Assembly: GCA_013397865.1 (NCBI GenBank)
Contig: VZTI01001784.1
Coordinates: 163,649 to 227,648 of the forward strand
Direction of reading: 5' to 3'
From: Struthidea cinerea
Taxonomy: Eukaryota > Chordata > Aves > Passeriformes > Corcoracidae
Length of the DNA stretch: 64,000 nt
This document shows positions 1 to 11,083 of the stretch, piece after piece (within the stretch, counting starts at the first letter, position 1; every line of letters begins with the position of its first letter). The translations under genes were made by a program, and so were the position numbers. A model generated the notes under the pieces. It did no database searches. It was not told where the DNA came from and worked only from the letters and a program-made list of their open reading frames with translations.

Positions 1-27
1 TTTTTTTTTTTTTTTTTTTTTTTTTTT
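1..27. repeat. poly-T tract at window edge
   Basis: An uninterrupted run of 27 T, cut by the window edge so its true length is unknown. It could be a simple repeat, the poly(A) end of a minus-strand retrocopy, or a very long pyrimidine tract. Bird CR1 machinery does not favour poly(A) retrocopies, so a simple repeat is most likely. Confidence 0.9.
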
Positions 28-173
28 CTGTGGCCAAGGATGCCTCAAGCCATGGAAATACAGGACTGTTACTGGTAGTTCTTGTCCATATGCTACTGAT
101 GCAGCTGCAGCACCATGTCAACATGGTGTTGCAGCACCAGCAACAGAGAAAGTTGTGCAGACACAACCAGGGG
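28..173 (+). other. open, CAG-rich segment with a 12-bp hairpin; possible exon remnant
   Basis: This stretch is open in two + frames. One runs from the T-run edge to a double stop (TAA TGA) near 173; the other continues to 215. It is rich in GCA/CAG/CAC codons, giving Ala- or Gln/His-rich reading. It contains a near-perfect inverted repeat at 107-132. No clear splice donor bounds it and I recognise no domain. It may be part of an exon whose acceptor uses the adjacent T-run, a decayed gene fragment, or chance. Confidence 0.2.
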
Positions 174-461
174 AATAATGAGATCTGGCTAAAAGTTATT
201 GTAATTTTGAAGTGAAACAATATGCTTGGTATGTGTCCAAGTCTATGAGATGAAGTATAAGTTTAAATAAAGAGCTGTTGATAGATTTTTTTCGGTAAGA
301 AATGTCACACTTACATGAGGAAAAATCTTGACTAAGCAGAACAAATGAAAAGGGATTTCTCTCCCACATGTATATTAGCACAAAAGTTCCCTATTTCCCA
401 TTTAATTACAGCAAAAGTCATGTTGTTCTGTCTTTCCCATGTCTCTTGAAAGGTATTTCAG

Positions 462-564
462 GGAACCACAAGTATTACTGAAGGATTAGAAAATAAGATG
501 ACTTGGTATGGATTTCTGGATTTTAGGATAAATTTTTTACATTCACAAATTATGCAAACTATGG
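462..564 (+). other. candidate internal exon (weak)
   Basis: An acceptor-like TTTCAG ends at 461 after a pyrimidine-rich stretch, and a strong GTAAGT donor starts at 565. The 103 bases between are open from the first base (35 codons including the split one) and end in phase 1. The sequence is AT-rich, and the encoded peptide (for example MTWYGFLDFRINFLHS) matches no family I know. Joined to the acceptor at 1117 it would give only a short tail, so it does not share the frame of the 1118-1255 candidate. It could be chance or part of a non-coding transcript. Confidence 0.15.
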
Positions 565-1117
565 GTAAGTACCTCAGGAACCAATATTCTACCTTCAAAT
601 TCTATTCACTTATTTTTTTTTTAAATGTCTGGAATGTTTATTCCAACTTCTACATCACAAAAAAGTTTTTATTAAGGTATTTAGACAGCCCTACTAAAAT
701 TAGTGAATGCTGAGCCAAATGTAGATCAAATTTTTTCACACAGAAAGAATTTTTTTGGATCAGTTAAAGTGAACTTTTGAAATAAATTCATACTCTCCAT
801 AAATCACATTTGAAATAATACGCTGAAACCGAGGGAAACTGCATTGCATATATGAAGGCAACTGAAACGTACACTAAAGAAAAGTGTCTTTTGGAATAAC
901 ACACTGTTTAGGTGGTGGATTTTCCATTCATGTGTTTGCTCTGTAGTTATCTTCCCAAAGTGGGAATACATAAGTAAATTAATTTTTTGGTTTTTTTTTT
1001 TGTTTTGCTTTGTTATATTTTTTCTTTTTTTAATTTAATTGCAGAGTTATTTCTCCTTTTCCCTTAGAAAATACTGTATGTTCTCTCTAACAGGAATTTA
1101 TGTTTACTGTTTTACAG

Positions 1118-1255
1118 GACAGAGCCCCACTGGCAAAATACAACAACTGGGATAGTTCTCTGCAGTTCATTACTGATAGTGCAATGAAGCGCTCCGTTTA
1201 TTTTAGACCTCACAGCACACTTGTCTCTGAAGTATCGAAGCAGCTCAATCTTTGA
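1118..1255 (+). CDS. candidate 3'-terminal coding exon, unknown protein
   Basis: A good acceptor (TGTTTACTGTTTTACAG, ending 1117) with a branch-point-like CTAAC about 26 bases upstream opens a 45-codon frame starting at codon phase 0 and ending in TGA at 1253-1255. The peptide starts DRAPLAKYNNWDSSLQF and ends STLVSEVSKQLNL. It has a mixed, soluble-protein composition with no membrane segment. Two further acceptor-like sites lie just upstream (AG at 1066-1067 after CTCCTTTTCCCTT, and at 1092-1093), and the other frames also reach stops within this segment, so the frame is not certain. An ATTAAA at 1464 could serve as the poly(A) signal of the same transcript. Upstream exons would lie left of the window. 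A 45-codon open frame is not rare by chance; I do not recognise the protein. Confidence 0.3.
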   Translation, partial: DRAPLAKYNNWDSSLQFITDSAMKRSVYFRPHSTLVSEVSKQLNL

Positions 1256-1463
1256 ACTTATCTCTCTGTGTAAAGCAGGATTGCTTCTTCTTATGCATGT
1301 ACTAGTGCTTTAGCCAGGGTAGCTTGTGATGTGTCAAGATATGGACTTTCCATTGCGTCCCTTAGGAGAATATTTTACCCCAGCTGGTCCCCCTGGCAAG
1401 TAGTTATTGCCTGAAATCCAGGCTGTCTGATTTCAAGCTGATACTCTGAACTCTTTCTTCACT

Positions 1464-1469
1464 ATTAAA
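1464..1469 (+). promoter_or_regulatory. possible poly(A) signal ATTAAA
   Basis: ATTAAA lies about 210 bases after the stop of the 1118-1255 candidate. A GT-containing stretch (TTGTGTTGAATG) follows about 80 bases on, rather far for a classic downstream element. The hexamer is common in AT-rich DNA, so its value rests on the exon call. Confidence 0.2.
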
Positions 1470-2396
1470 AAGCTTTCTGGAAATCTCCTGTATGCAGCCT
1501 GAATGCAAAAATTCATTTATTGGGTTGAAAAAGTGTCTTAAGCAGCATCTTGTGTTGAATGCCCCAACAACATTACTAGGTCAGGAGAGTATGGAAATTC
1601 AATGAGTGGTGACTCACATGCCCCTGAGCTCCCATTCTGACAGCAGTTTCCATTCTTCTGCCTAGCTGATGTAAACAACAATGAATCTGTACTGGGTTAC
1701 CAAAGGAGAATTTGGCACTGCAGTGTTTTTGTCTTCCTAGATTTAATATTAATTTTTGTTTGTTTTCTTACCCTTTTCTTAGATCTTTTTTTGTGGCTAA
1801 AACCCAAGATGCAGCTACCCATCAGTAACTTCCAGGCAGGGCAGCTGCTATTTTACTTACTCTGAGGCACAGAAGCACAAGAAATATAAACACTGAGGAT
1901 TAGGGAATCAGAGATTGCCTCCCACATCCAAGATCCAAGAGCAGGGTCCCAGTTCTACCTCAAGGGAACACACGAATAAGTAGCATCTCCCATTCATTAT
2001 TAGGAAAGGACATGTGGGCAGCTGAGGATCAGAAACTTAAGGAGCATTGAGTCCCTTCTCCTCCTGCCCCAGGTAGCTCTGGAGCAGCCTCACTGTCTGC
2101 CTTGCCCCTGTGGAAGGTCAGAAGCAGCAAATAATACCTTCTAGACTTTCCTGTGGTTCTAGACATAAAGAAATCAAAATAAAAATCTGGTGAGCGTGCT
2201 GTGTTGTTCTTATGGCTGCATCTTTGAGCATATTCAAATAAGTATTGCAGTCCTGGTATCGCTGCTAAGAAGAGATCAGAGAGGATTACTAAGTATTTTG
2301 ACATAATAATAGCTAATCATCCAGGCAGACTCAGACTGACCCGATCAGTAGAAAAGGTAATGGGATTGCTCTTAAAATAAATAAATAATAAGTAAT
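1470..2396. other. no gene seen
   Basis: Nothing convincing. A strong pyrimidine tract plus AG ends at 1782 (TTACCCTTTTCTTAG), followed by a 26-codon frame to a TGA, but no donor or further exon supports it. The 91-codon minus frame at 2029-2304 has no recognisable domain. Confidence 0.5.
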
Positions 2397-2457
2397 GAAA
2401 GAAGGAAAAGGAAAGAAAGGAAGAAAGGAAGAAAGAAAGGAAGAAAGATAGAAAGAG
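2397..2457. repeat. GAAA/GGAA purine microsatellite
   Basis: A pure A/G run from 2397 to 2448 continues to 2457 with one T. It is built of irregular GAAA, GGAA and GAAG units. On the minus strand it reads Ser/Phe/Leu-rich inside a spurious open frame. Confidence 0.85.
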
Positions 2458-4694
2458 TTACTCACATGGCCCGTAAAAGAAGACATCAGGCTTTGGGAAT
2501 ATATGATAATAACACTCACCACACAGATTATTTTTTTAGAGAATTCACCAACTATTTCCCTGTAAAATCTGAGGAATGTGGGGATCAAACTTGGGAAATT
2601 CTTGTTTTTAATGGATGCTCGTGACCAAATAAATCCAGTGATGAGAGAGCCCTGTGCAGCAAACTTGTTTCAGTCTGCCTTTTTAGCGCTTGAGCAAAGC
2701 AGGAAGTGCGTGTTAAATATTTGTATTGATCACCAGAACTGAAAATAATCTGGGCGGTCAGTCCCAGCGCTGGTGAGATTCATTGTCCCTCTGCAATGCT
2801 GCTGACAGATGTTATTGATTGTAGTTCATTTTGTTTATATGTTTCTCTGAAACAGTTAATTTTAGCACAGTGGGAAAAAGTGTCTTGCTACACATGGGAC
2901 AGTCAGAATGAATGGCTTCATGGAATTTTTAATTACTTTCTGTTTTACTCTCATCAATTAATAAAGGCAGGATCAGTTTTGCTGCTGTCAGAAGACACTT
3001 TCAGTGTTGTTTGAAGATGATGACTACAAAAAAGCCAATTAAAACAAATACTTTTGTGGAAAATGTTCTCTTCATGGTAGTTCAGACTTTTTTTCCTCCT
3101 TGCGCTTCCACCGGGAATGAAATCTCTTTAGTGGTGCACTGCATGGGGCATTTCCTTTGTGATCTGAATGCACTGTAGCTTCTTAGAGATGCATTCCTGC
3201 ATCCTCGTGCAAGTGAAAACATGCTGATGTTTTCATTATACTACCAAGAAGCTCTAAGCTGACAGTATTGATATTCTCAATTCCTTTTACTATGCTTAGT
3301 GTGTCTATTGTCAGTATGGAAAAGCGTCTTACTTTTTGGTACCTCTATGCCACTGCTGCCTCTTCCCACTAGAATTGTATCTGAGCACCTCACAGTCTTC
3401 AGTATTTGGAGGCTCAAAACACTCCAGCAAAGTGCCACTGTCCTTGAGAGAGAAATGCAGCATAAGCTCAGACAGCCAAAGTCCCTGTCTTTATAGGTAT
3501 GCTTGTCCTGCTGCATTGCTAGGGTGCTTCTTGCCTCGGTTCTGGCCTAAATCAGCTGGCACTTCTCCAGTCTCTGGGAACTGCCTGGGAGCTTTATGAA
3601 CACAATCAGTTTTAGCCACTTGATCTGAAAGCCAGAGCACAGCTCATGGCATGTCTAATTCCTTCCTAGAGACACAGTGTCCTGTCACATCCCTCAGACC
3701 TCTGCTCACACAAGGATTCAGGTTGCTACTGATGTAAAGGAGTGCTTGGGTAGGTAAAAACTAGTTTAAAGGTGTAACTGCTGTCATAAATTGGGAGATA
3801 ACTACTGACACTTATGACAGTCACTAGTACCATAATGGTGTCTACAGAATATAAAGGTAATACAATAAAATTGCTAATACAAAGTCACCTAGGCTACAAA
3901 ACCTTGTTACTAAATTTCTTGCCCCGAGGAAATGCAAATAAATGTCCTTCTGCTTACAGAGTTACCTACAGGCAGTGCAGGCTGTGGCAGTACAGATAGA
4001 TGGCAGATGCATTTCGGTATTACCTTTGTTCATGAATGTGATCCCACCGAAGAAGAGTGGAGACAAAAACCTTCTAAAGCAAATAAGAAACCAAGAGGGT
4101 TAGGTTGCTGTGATTTAGTATGTTTTCTCCAGAACAAAGAGCCTTTCTGAAGCTTCAGTGGAGTATCATTTAGACTCCTAAGCTCTGGTGGCACTTTGCA
4201 GTAGGGGCTTGGCTTCTGTTCATAAAAGTGATTAAGTGGAATGGAAGGTATCAGCAGTATAGTATAAACCTCTTGTGAATAAGATCCAATAAAGCATTTT
4301 AGTCCTACTGTGCTGACTTAGTTATGAAGTCCAATATTATTCACAGGGTTTAGTCTTCATAAACTGCATGTCCTTAGTACAAAGGTTCATTAAAGAGGGA
4401 TAGCATTAATTCTCTGTTTTGCAGCTGATCCACATAAATAAAATGTAAACAAAGTACAACTAGCCAGAGCTTATTTTCTCAGCTGTACTCTCGTGCTTTT
4501 TAATTTTGGAGAAAATTGAACTGAACAGGGAGATTACTAAGGTATTTTTTATGTGAAATCTATGAAGGTATTTATTAGGACAAAATAAAGTACATATTCT
4601 TTTCTAAAGTTCTGAACTCTCATCTTTCTTAGTTATTTTACACTTATATGAAGTTTTTTCAATGCTGTTAAACACAATAAATCTCAAAATTACT
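2458..4694. other. no gene seen
   Basis: AT-rich unique-looking sequence. A GTGAGTAA donor-like site on the minus strand (around 2458-2466) with an upstream acceptor-like TTTTACAG bounds about 95 open bases, but the peptide (VVSVIIIYSQSLMSSF) looks like chance AT-rich reading. Overlapping 60-87 codon frames around 3277-3600 lie on both strands of the same bases and have no domain. Confidence 0.5.
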
Positions 4695-4800
4695 TAAACA
4701 AGTTAGGAGTGTACAGGGAGGTATAATAATTCCTTCATTTTTGCAGATGGGGTAATTGATGGATAGGTGTTAAGTGGACTTAAATTAGCCAATGTGTTGG
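4695..4800 (-). repeat. ancient MIR/CORE-SINE remnant
   Basis: The + strand reads TATAATAATTCC, TTTTTGCAGATGGGGTAA and then GGTGTTAAGTGG. This is the reverse complement of the MIR core, which in forward sense has cctctctgtgcctcag followed by ccatctgtaaaatgggg and a run of ataataat. It is highly diverged, as expected of an insertion older than the bird-mammal split or of an early reptile SINE. Boundaries are approximate. Confidence 0.55.
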
Positions 4801-7159
4801 TGATGAATTCCATGTTCTCAGGGTTTGGTCCTGTTTTCTTAGTGATAGTAGTATCTATACTGATTGAAAATACACCAATTCAACAAACTAAATGGTCCAA
4901 CTCACAAAAAGGGAGTAGTTAAAGAAATTATTTACAAGTTCCAAGCTGTAGCTCCCCCTACTCCAAACTCTCATTGAAATCTGCCCTCCTCACAATGGGG
5001 TTCAATAACTCCTACATGTATCCTTCCACCTGCTTTGCTATGACTACTTCACAAACCATCTGTGGGAGCCAAAGAACTGTTTTTTTAAGTATAGCCTTGC
5101 CTCTTGGTCATTTACTGTGTTTACTGATATAGCTTCCTGCTGGGTCTTAGCTCATGCACTGTAAAGATAGCTCGTGTAAGGATGTGAGGAACAAGCTGTT
5201 CTGGGACAGCCCACAGGGCTCTGAGAGGCTCCCCACCCTGTCTCTGACGTGGGTCGGTACCTGTGATGAGGGGAGGGCACAAGGACAAGCAGAATGTGGT
5301 GAAGGCTCCTTACCTTTACACCTTTTTACGGCAGCGGGCTAAGGTCTACCTGGCACAGAGGTGCTAGCTTGCCTCTTGGTAGCTCACAATAGATTTTCCT
5401 TCTGCAAGGCTGCAAAGTCAGCTTTAAAGATATGTGTATTTTTGGCTTTCTACCATTGCGCAACAGCCAAAAGGCCCATAGTTTAATTATATGCCACATG
5501 AAAGAAATCCAAAAAACAAAAAAACCAACTTATTTGTTTGGAAGAAAAATAGATTCTGTACTAAAACAATATAACAACTCATTCAACAGCTCTTCAAACC
5601 TCCCTGACACTCTTGTCTCCTAAGGCTCCTGCCATACTCTTCCGCTTCCTTCCCAGGATGAGAGGCCGCAGACAACTTATTTCCCTGTTGTAGACCAGAC
5701 TTTCCACACCCTTGCAAGACCCTGTCTTCATTCTCCCAGCTTTTCCTGGGGCACTTCATTTCTCAGAGAGGTGGCTTGGAATTGCATGGAGCTTCCAAAA
5801 TTTAGTGAAGTCATGGATTTGTGCTATTGAGTATGGAGGACATAGGGATTTTTTATAGGTGGAGATTAATATTCAGGTGCAGATCTACCTGATGACATGT
5901 CTGCAACCCCTTTATTTTCACTTATTACCCATCCATCGGCTGTAGGACTTTCTGCTGTGGCCTTTTTTGCTTGTGTCAAATAATATGGACAATGAATCAA
6001 GGACACAACTGTCTGGATCTGGCCCCAGTAGGGTTCAGTTGGTAGTCTGTGTTGACATTTCCTAAAGGAGGATGCACTGCTCTTGCTGCTGACCCTGGTC
6101 AAAGATTTCTGGTAAAACAGCACGAACTCAGCACAGATGGCAATTCACCCCAATTTTTGCCTTCCAACAGGATGGATTTTTTCTCCCCCATGCCCTCAAA
6201 AACAAAGCCAAAGCAGTAGCTTATGAAGGACAACTAAGGAAACAGATACTTCCTGCTGCCTGGTCCTGATCTAACAGTCTGCCCTACACTGAGTAGAGAT
6301 AATCCATGCAAGGAGGCTGCATGTGAAGTGGTTTTATCCAATGCTGCCACAGGTGCACAGAATTCATGTGGCTCCCATTTTTTTGGAAAACCTGGCAGAA
6401 TTGGGATCATTAACTGATTTTTGTTTCCATATCACATCATCTGACATTGTTAGATGGCACTGTGTTTCTAAACATGTGACTGTGAAATCTCTGAGTCTCA
6501 CTAATTCATCAGTTTTCGAAGGAGCTTTTTCTTTTCCTTCTGGTGATGATTTTTGCAGTGTATCAAGAAGCATGAAATACTGCAAAAGGCAGAAAGAAAT
6601 ATGCCATTGCAGATCACACTATTGCATTAATTGCCAAAGAAAGTGCTCTAATTCCACTGTGTAGTTTTTAATTACATGTACTGATATTTCCTGATACATA
6701 TTTCATTATTCTAAAGGCTTCAATAATATGAATAGAGTATTCTGCGACTAAGGAATCAAGAGGTGAAATATATGAGCGAAAACACAAAGGGTGCCAAAAG
6801 TACTGAACAAATCACCTTTCTCTTTATTGTGATTTACAAAGCAGGCGTATAAGTTGCTTCACTACAGAAGCTGAGCAGCTTCATTCAGCACTTTGATGTG
6901 TTCAGGTTAATCTGCTATTCTGCTCTACAAAGTTGATGTGATTTCAGAAGCAGATGTAACTCTCAATTAATATAGGTGAACATGAATAGCATTTTTTTTC
7001 CTGCACTGAGCAAAGTTACTGAAAATAGGTGTCTCTGCAGGTTGAAGTGAAATAGTAAGTGCCTGATAAAACAGACTAAAGGTAAAAATGCAGCCAGGAG
7101 CTAAATCTCTCTGCAGGGTGTTTCTGGGGCTTCTACCATTCTTATTTCCACCCTGACAG
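4801..7159. other. no gene seen
   Basis: Unique-looking sequence without repeat signatures I can name. The 113-codon + frame at 6323-6664 overlaps a 73-codon minus frame and has no domain or flanking splice sites of quality. A minus donor-like CTCCTTAC at 5302-5309 has no matching acceptor nearby. Confidence 0.5.
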
Positions 7160-7194
7160 GGCTTTGAAATTTCTAGCAATTTCCAGCTCTCAAT
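7160..7194 (+). other. micro-exon-like segment (weak)
   Basis: Thirty-five bases are bounded by a strong acceptor (CATTCTTATTTCCACCCTGACAG ending 7159, polypyrimidine rich) and a GTAAGT donor at 7195. Two frames are open across it. Such pairs also occur by chance as pseudo-exons, and nothing else nearby supports a transcript. Confidence 0.12.
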
Positions 7195-7714
7195 GTAAGT
7201 AGCATAAAGCTATTAATGTACACTCTGATAAGAGGACCAAAACAATTGTACCAGGGGAATAACACAGCATGCCTTCTAGAGTGCAGAGTAAGTGCTGCCT
7301 TCACATATTGGATTTATCAGGACACAATGAGGTATCTAATAGCAACACATTCCTGCTCTTTGTCTCTCTTATGTGCATGTTCTCATACACAAATACCTAC
7401 AAAAGACTCCTCAAAGTTTCTGTTGACCAGCCAATGCTTGTGAGAGTGAAATAGCTCTTGGTAGTATTTTTAGGGGTCAGCTTACTGTGGCCTTCTCCAC
7501 AGAACAGGATAGATCAGCTCTACAGTTACTGAAACCTTGGTTTTTTTGATATTTTATTTAAATTTACACCTGTGTCATTACATCCTAACATTACTCTGCT
7601 GAAAAAAAAGGGAAAAAAAAAGGATGTAGGAAGAGGAGAATAATAGATTCAAAGGGAGAAAACCATAGTCCTTTCCCCCATACCATTTACTTCTGTGCCT
7701 TTTACTGGTCTTAT
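7195..7714. other. no gene seen
   Basis: Contains two overlapping 60-75 codon chance frames (7216-7454) and an A-rich stretch around 7600-7622. The CR1 copy starts at its right edge. Confidence 0.5.
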
Positions 7715-8476
7715 GTGACCAAGTGCTGGGTCCTGCATTTAGGTCACGTCAATCCCATGCATCCCTACAGCCTTGGGGAAAAGTGGCTGGAAAGCTGCCT
7801 GGCAGAAAAGGACCTGGGGGTGAACTTGAGCTGGCAGTGTGGCCAAGAAGGTTAGGTGGCCAAGAAGGTCAAGGGCATTCTGGCCTGTGTCAGCATTAGT
7901 GTGGCCAGCAGGATCAGGGCAGGGATTGTTCCCCATACTCCGCTCTGGAGAGGCCACACCTCAAATCCTGTGTCCAGTTCTCGGCCCTGTACTGTAACAA
8001 AGACATTGAAGTGGTGGAGCATGTCCAGGGGAGGGCAACAGGGCTGGTGGAGGGTCTGGAGCACAAGTCCTATGAGGAGCAGCTGAGGGAGCTGAGGTTG
8101 CCTGGTCTGGACAAAAGGAGGCTCGGGAGACCTAATCACTCTTCACAACTCCCTGAAAGGAAGCTGTAGCAGTGTGAGGGCTGGTCTTTTCTCACATGTA
8201 ATAAGCAATCGAGGACAAAAAGAAATGGCCTCAAGTTGCACCAGGGCAGGTTTAGATTGGATATTAGGATAATTTTTTTCACTGAAAGGTTTGTCAAAAC
8301 CTCTGGAACAGGCTGCCCAGGGTGGAGTCACCATTCCTGGAGGTATTTAAAAGTTGTGTAGGTCTGGTACTTAGGGACATGGTTTACTGGGGCCTTTGCA
8401 GTACTGGGTTAGTGGCTGGACTTGATCTTAAAGTTCTTTTCCAACCTAAATGATTCTGTCATTCTGTGATTCTATA
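7715..8476 (+). mobile_element. CR1 non-LTR retrotransposon, 5'-truncated
   Basis: This is the C-terminal part of CR1 ORF2 (after the reverse transcriptase core) plus the 3' UTR. Readable CR1 phrases in order are the start GTGCTGGGTCCTGCATTT, the translated run GEKWLESCLAEKDLGV, then CTGAAAGGTTTGTCAA and GGAACAGGCTGCCCAG, then the terminal TTTTCCAACCTAAATGATTC. It ends in a short ATTCTGT tandem at about 8450-8476, the typical CR1 end without poly(A). CR1 moves by target-primed reverse transcription and nearly always inserts 5'-truncated. Stops and frameshifts break the frame (for example after the repeated GGCCAAGAAGGT), so this copy is dead. Confidence 0.93.
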
Positions 8477-10980
8477 GTCTGGATTGTGACAAGATTTTTT
8501 CTACTTTCCCTTCTGCCTGTGTTCCACTGTTCCAAATATTTCTCAATATCTCTTTCAATCAACATCTTTCCTTAGAGTTTTGATTGCTTCCCTCGGGCTT
8601 TGGCTGCTGTGTATGTTTTCAGAGCCAAGAGATGCATTCCTTTGAGTTTCCTCCTTCTAAGAAACCAGAAGAGTTTATACAGCCTTTGATGAGGAAACCT
8701 GGGATGACATTAATTGTACCGAAGCTTTCTTGATGTTCTCCACCTCCAGATAGAAGGCATTAATATAGCTGCTCTCCTGCTTTAAGCAAGGAAACAGCCA
8801 GATAACCACCTGTGGCAGCAATATCTGACAGATACAGCTCTACCAGGAAAAGTCAAAAAGACTGAGCATATGCACAGTGATCCTGGCTAACTTGCTCTGA
8901 CCCCAGGCCTGAGGTGTACTCCTCCACTGTAAAATTTGCTACTACCTTGGTTCAGGGTAATTACAAGGTGTATCCCCTTCTAGCTGGCAGGGAATTGTAG
9001 ACTGGGAACGGGTAAAAACTCCCAAACCTGAGTGTTTGTGTGGTGACCCTGTTGGTGCGGTTCAGCCCATCTTTGCCAGGACAGGGAGACTGTTGTCTTT
9101 GTATGCAGCATGTGCACAGCTACGCATGACAGACTTCATGCAGCACAGTTTAACCAGACATCTAATCTCACCTGAGGGAAGAGTGTTTTTTACAGTGTGT
9201 ATTCTTTCTTTTATTCATTTAGCTCTGTGTTTCTGTACTAGTGGGTAGGAATAATTCTTTATATTCTATTCTTTGATTAATACTAGAAATGCTGTCACCC
9301 GAGTTTATCATGTCCCTTGTTACTCTATAAACATTAGAAATTTCAAAACCAGACATGCAACTTGTAACAATTTGGATATGTATGTCCAGACAGGTCACTG
9401 AACATGCACTACATTGTGGAAGGTAATTCTTAATTTGTATTCTATTTATTAATGATTTCTTAAACTTTTATTTACTTTTTTTGGTGGGAATTATGGCAAG
9501 TTATAATTCCAAAAAAGAAGATAGCAATAACATTTGTCACATATGATGCCTGATGTGACCTCATAAATCTTTATTCCTCAGTAGTGATAACAGTTCTCCA
9601 GGTGTAAGTCTTCAGACTAGTGGTGGCCTAAGCAAGCACAAGAAGTGGGTATATTCTTTTTTTTCCAGACTAAATATCTCTGGAGCCCTTTTGGCTCAGG
9701 ATTTGTGGGCAGGTTGATCGGCTTCACAACATGTGGAGATGCCCCATGGTGGCATAACTCTCCCTTCTACCTACAAACTCAAACTGCAATCTCTGCCTCC
9801 AAACCCAAACTTTCTCAGCATTTGTGAAGCTGGGATAAGGCTTGGGGTTTGTTTCTGTTTGAGACTTTGGAGGTTTTTCATCCTTTCCTTTGAACTCTGC
9901 TGACCCCTTTGGTTCGAAGTGTACACCTCGAACACGAAAGCCTTAAAATTCTAATTAAACTGGCAAGCAAAGGAATGTGAAAATTCTCAGCAAGACTGAG
10001 AGGCAGAGATTGATAAAACATGGATTTAGTTTGTAATTTAAAAGGCAGGTTCTGTTAGGATTAAAAACTGAACCAAGTTCGTGCTCCCTCAGACTTTGTG
10101 CTTCCACTTTACTTGGTTTAGGACCAACATAACTAAACAGAAGAAAGGAAGTTTTGTACAATCCCCATTCAGGTCAACACAAACCTGTTCCTACTTATCT
10201 TACTGCTCAGCATCTTGTCATGGCTTGCTCACAATTACTTGGCCATCCTGGAGACCAGGAAAGACCATTTCTTTCTTCTATCTGATGGAGGCAGTCCTGC
10301 AAACAATTCCTCTCACCCAAACCAGGAATTGCTTTCTTGCACATTGTGGCTCAAGGCAGACCCACCCTACTTCCTGCCATAGATCAGCTTGGCTACATTG
10401 TTTAACCCTACACAGGTTAAATTATAGGTTAAAATCCTGAACACCTTAATGGGCCACTAAGGCAGGGTTTCAAGATGCAACCTCACTTCCTGGTGGGAGA
10501 GAATGGGGCGAGGAAGGGCACACTTAGTCTCCCCTTTCATGCTCCAAGGCTCTCACTTTGTGGGATGGCACGAAGCGGGCAGAGGCACCTGCCCTCCAGG
10601 CTTCCAGAGCCTTCTGCCTTGCACACCACCCTGGCAGAGAGCAGGCTGTGGGCAGCTCTCATTCTGAGACGTAACTCTCAAACGTTTTCATTTATTTTGG
10701 TGGGTAGCCTCATGACGTAAGTAAAAGCTGTCTGCCTCAGAACCACCATTTTCAAAACACGCTCCAGTATTTCACGTGACATGTTTCAGATTTTCATGTG
10801 ACACACATGAAAGTTATCTCTGAATTCATGACTGCTTTCACTTACCAAAGCCACTAAATCTGCTTAGTTTACATGAAAAGTTTAACCCTCAAAATCTCCT
10901 TAGATGAAATCTTCTTGACATCTTGTGATTCCCTCAAGACCTTGCAGAAGGCGTTGGACATCCCAGCAACCCAGTCCAGA
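8477..10980. other. no gene seen
   Basis: No named repeat. The 119-codon + frame at 10081-10440 and the 81-codon + frame at 10475-10720 show no domain. The latter ends at a GTAAGTAA donor-like site (10717) in a slightly richer GC stretch, which leaves a small possibility of a non-coding exon. A 22-base segment before the GTAAGT at 9605 has a good acceptor but stops in its frames. Confidence 0.45.
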
Positions 10981-11083
10981 TCACAGAATCATAGAATTGG
11001 TTGGAAGGACCTTAAAGATCATCTGGTTCCAAGCCCCTCCTGTGGGCAGGGACATCTTCCACTAGACCAGGTTTCTCAGAGTA
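10981..11083 (-). mobile_element. CR1 3'-end fragment
   Basis: Begins on + with TCACAGAATCATAGAATTGG then TTGGAAGGACCTTAAAGATC, the reverse complement of a CR1 3' terminus. It continues to GGTTTCTCAGAG where CR1 similarity stops, so only about 100 bases of the 3' end were inserted or survive. Confidence 0.9.

Noticed and set aside
7739..8334. Several 60-95 codon frames on both strands
   Set aside because: All lie within the degraded CR1 copy and do not represent host genes.
9905..9940. GGTTCGAAG resembling a tRNA B box
   Set aside because: No A box at the right distance and no acceptor-stem pairing.
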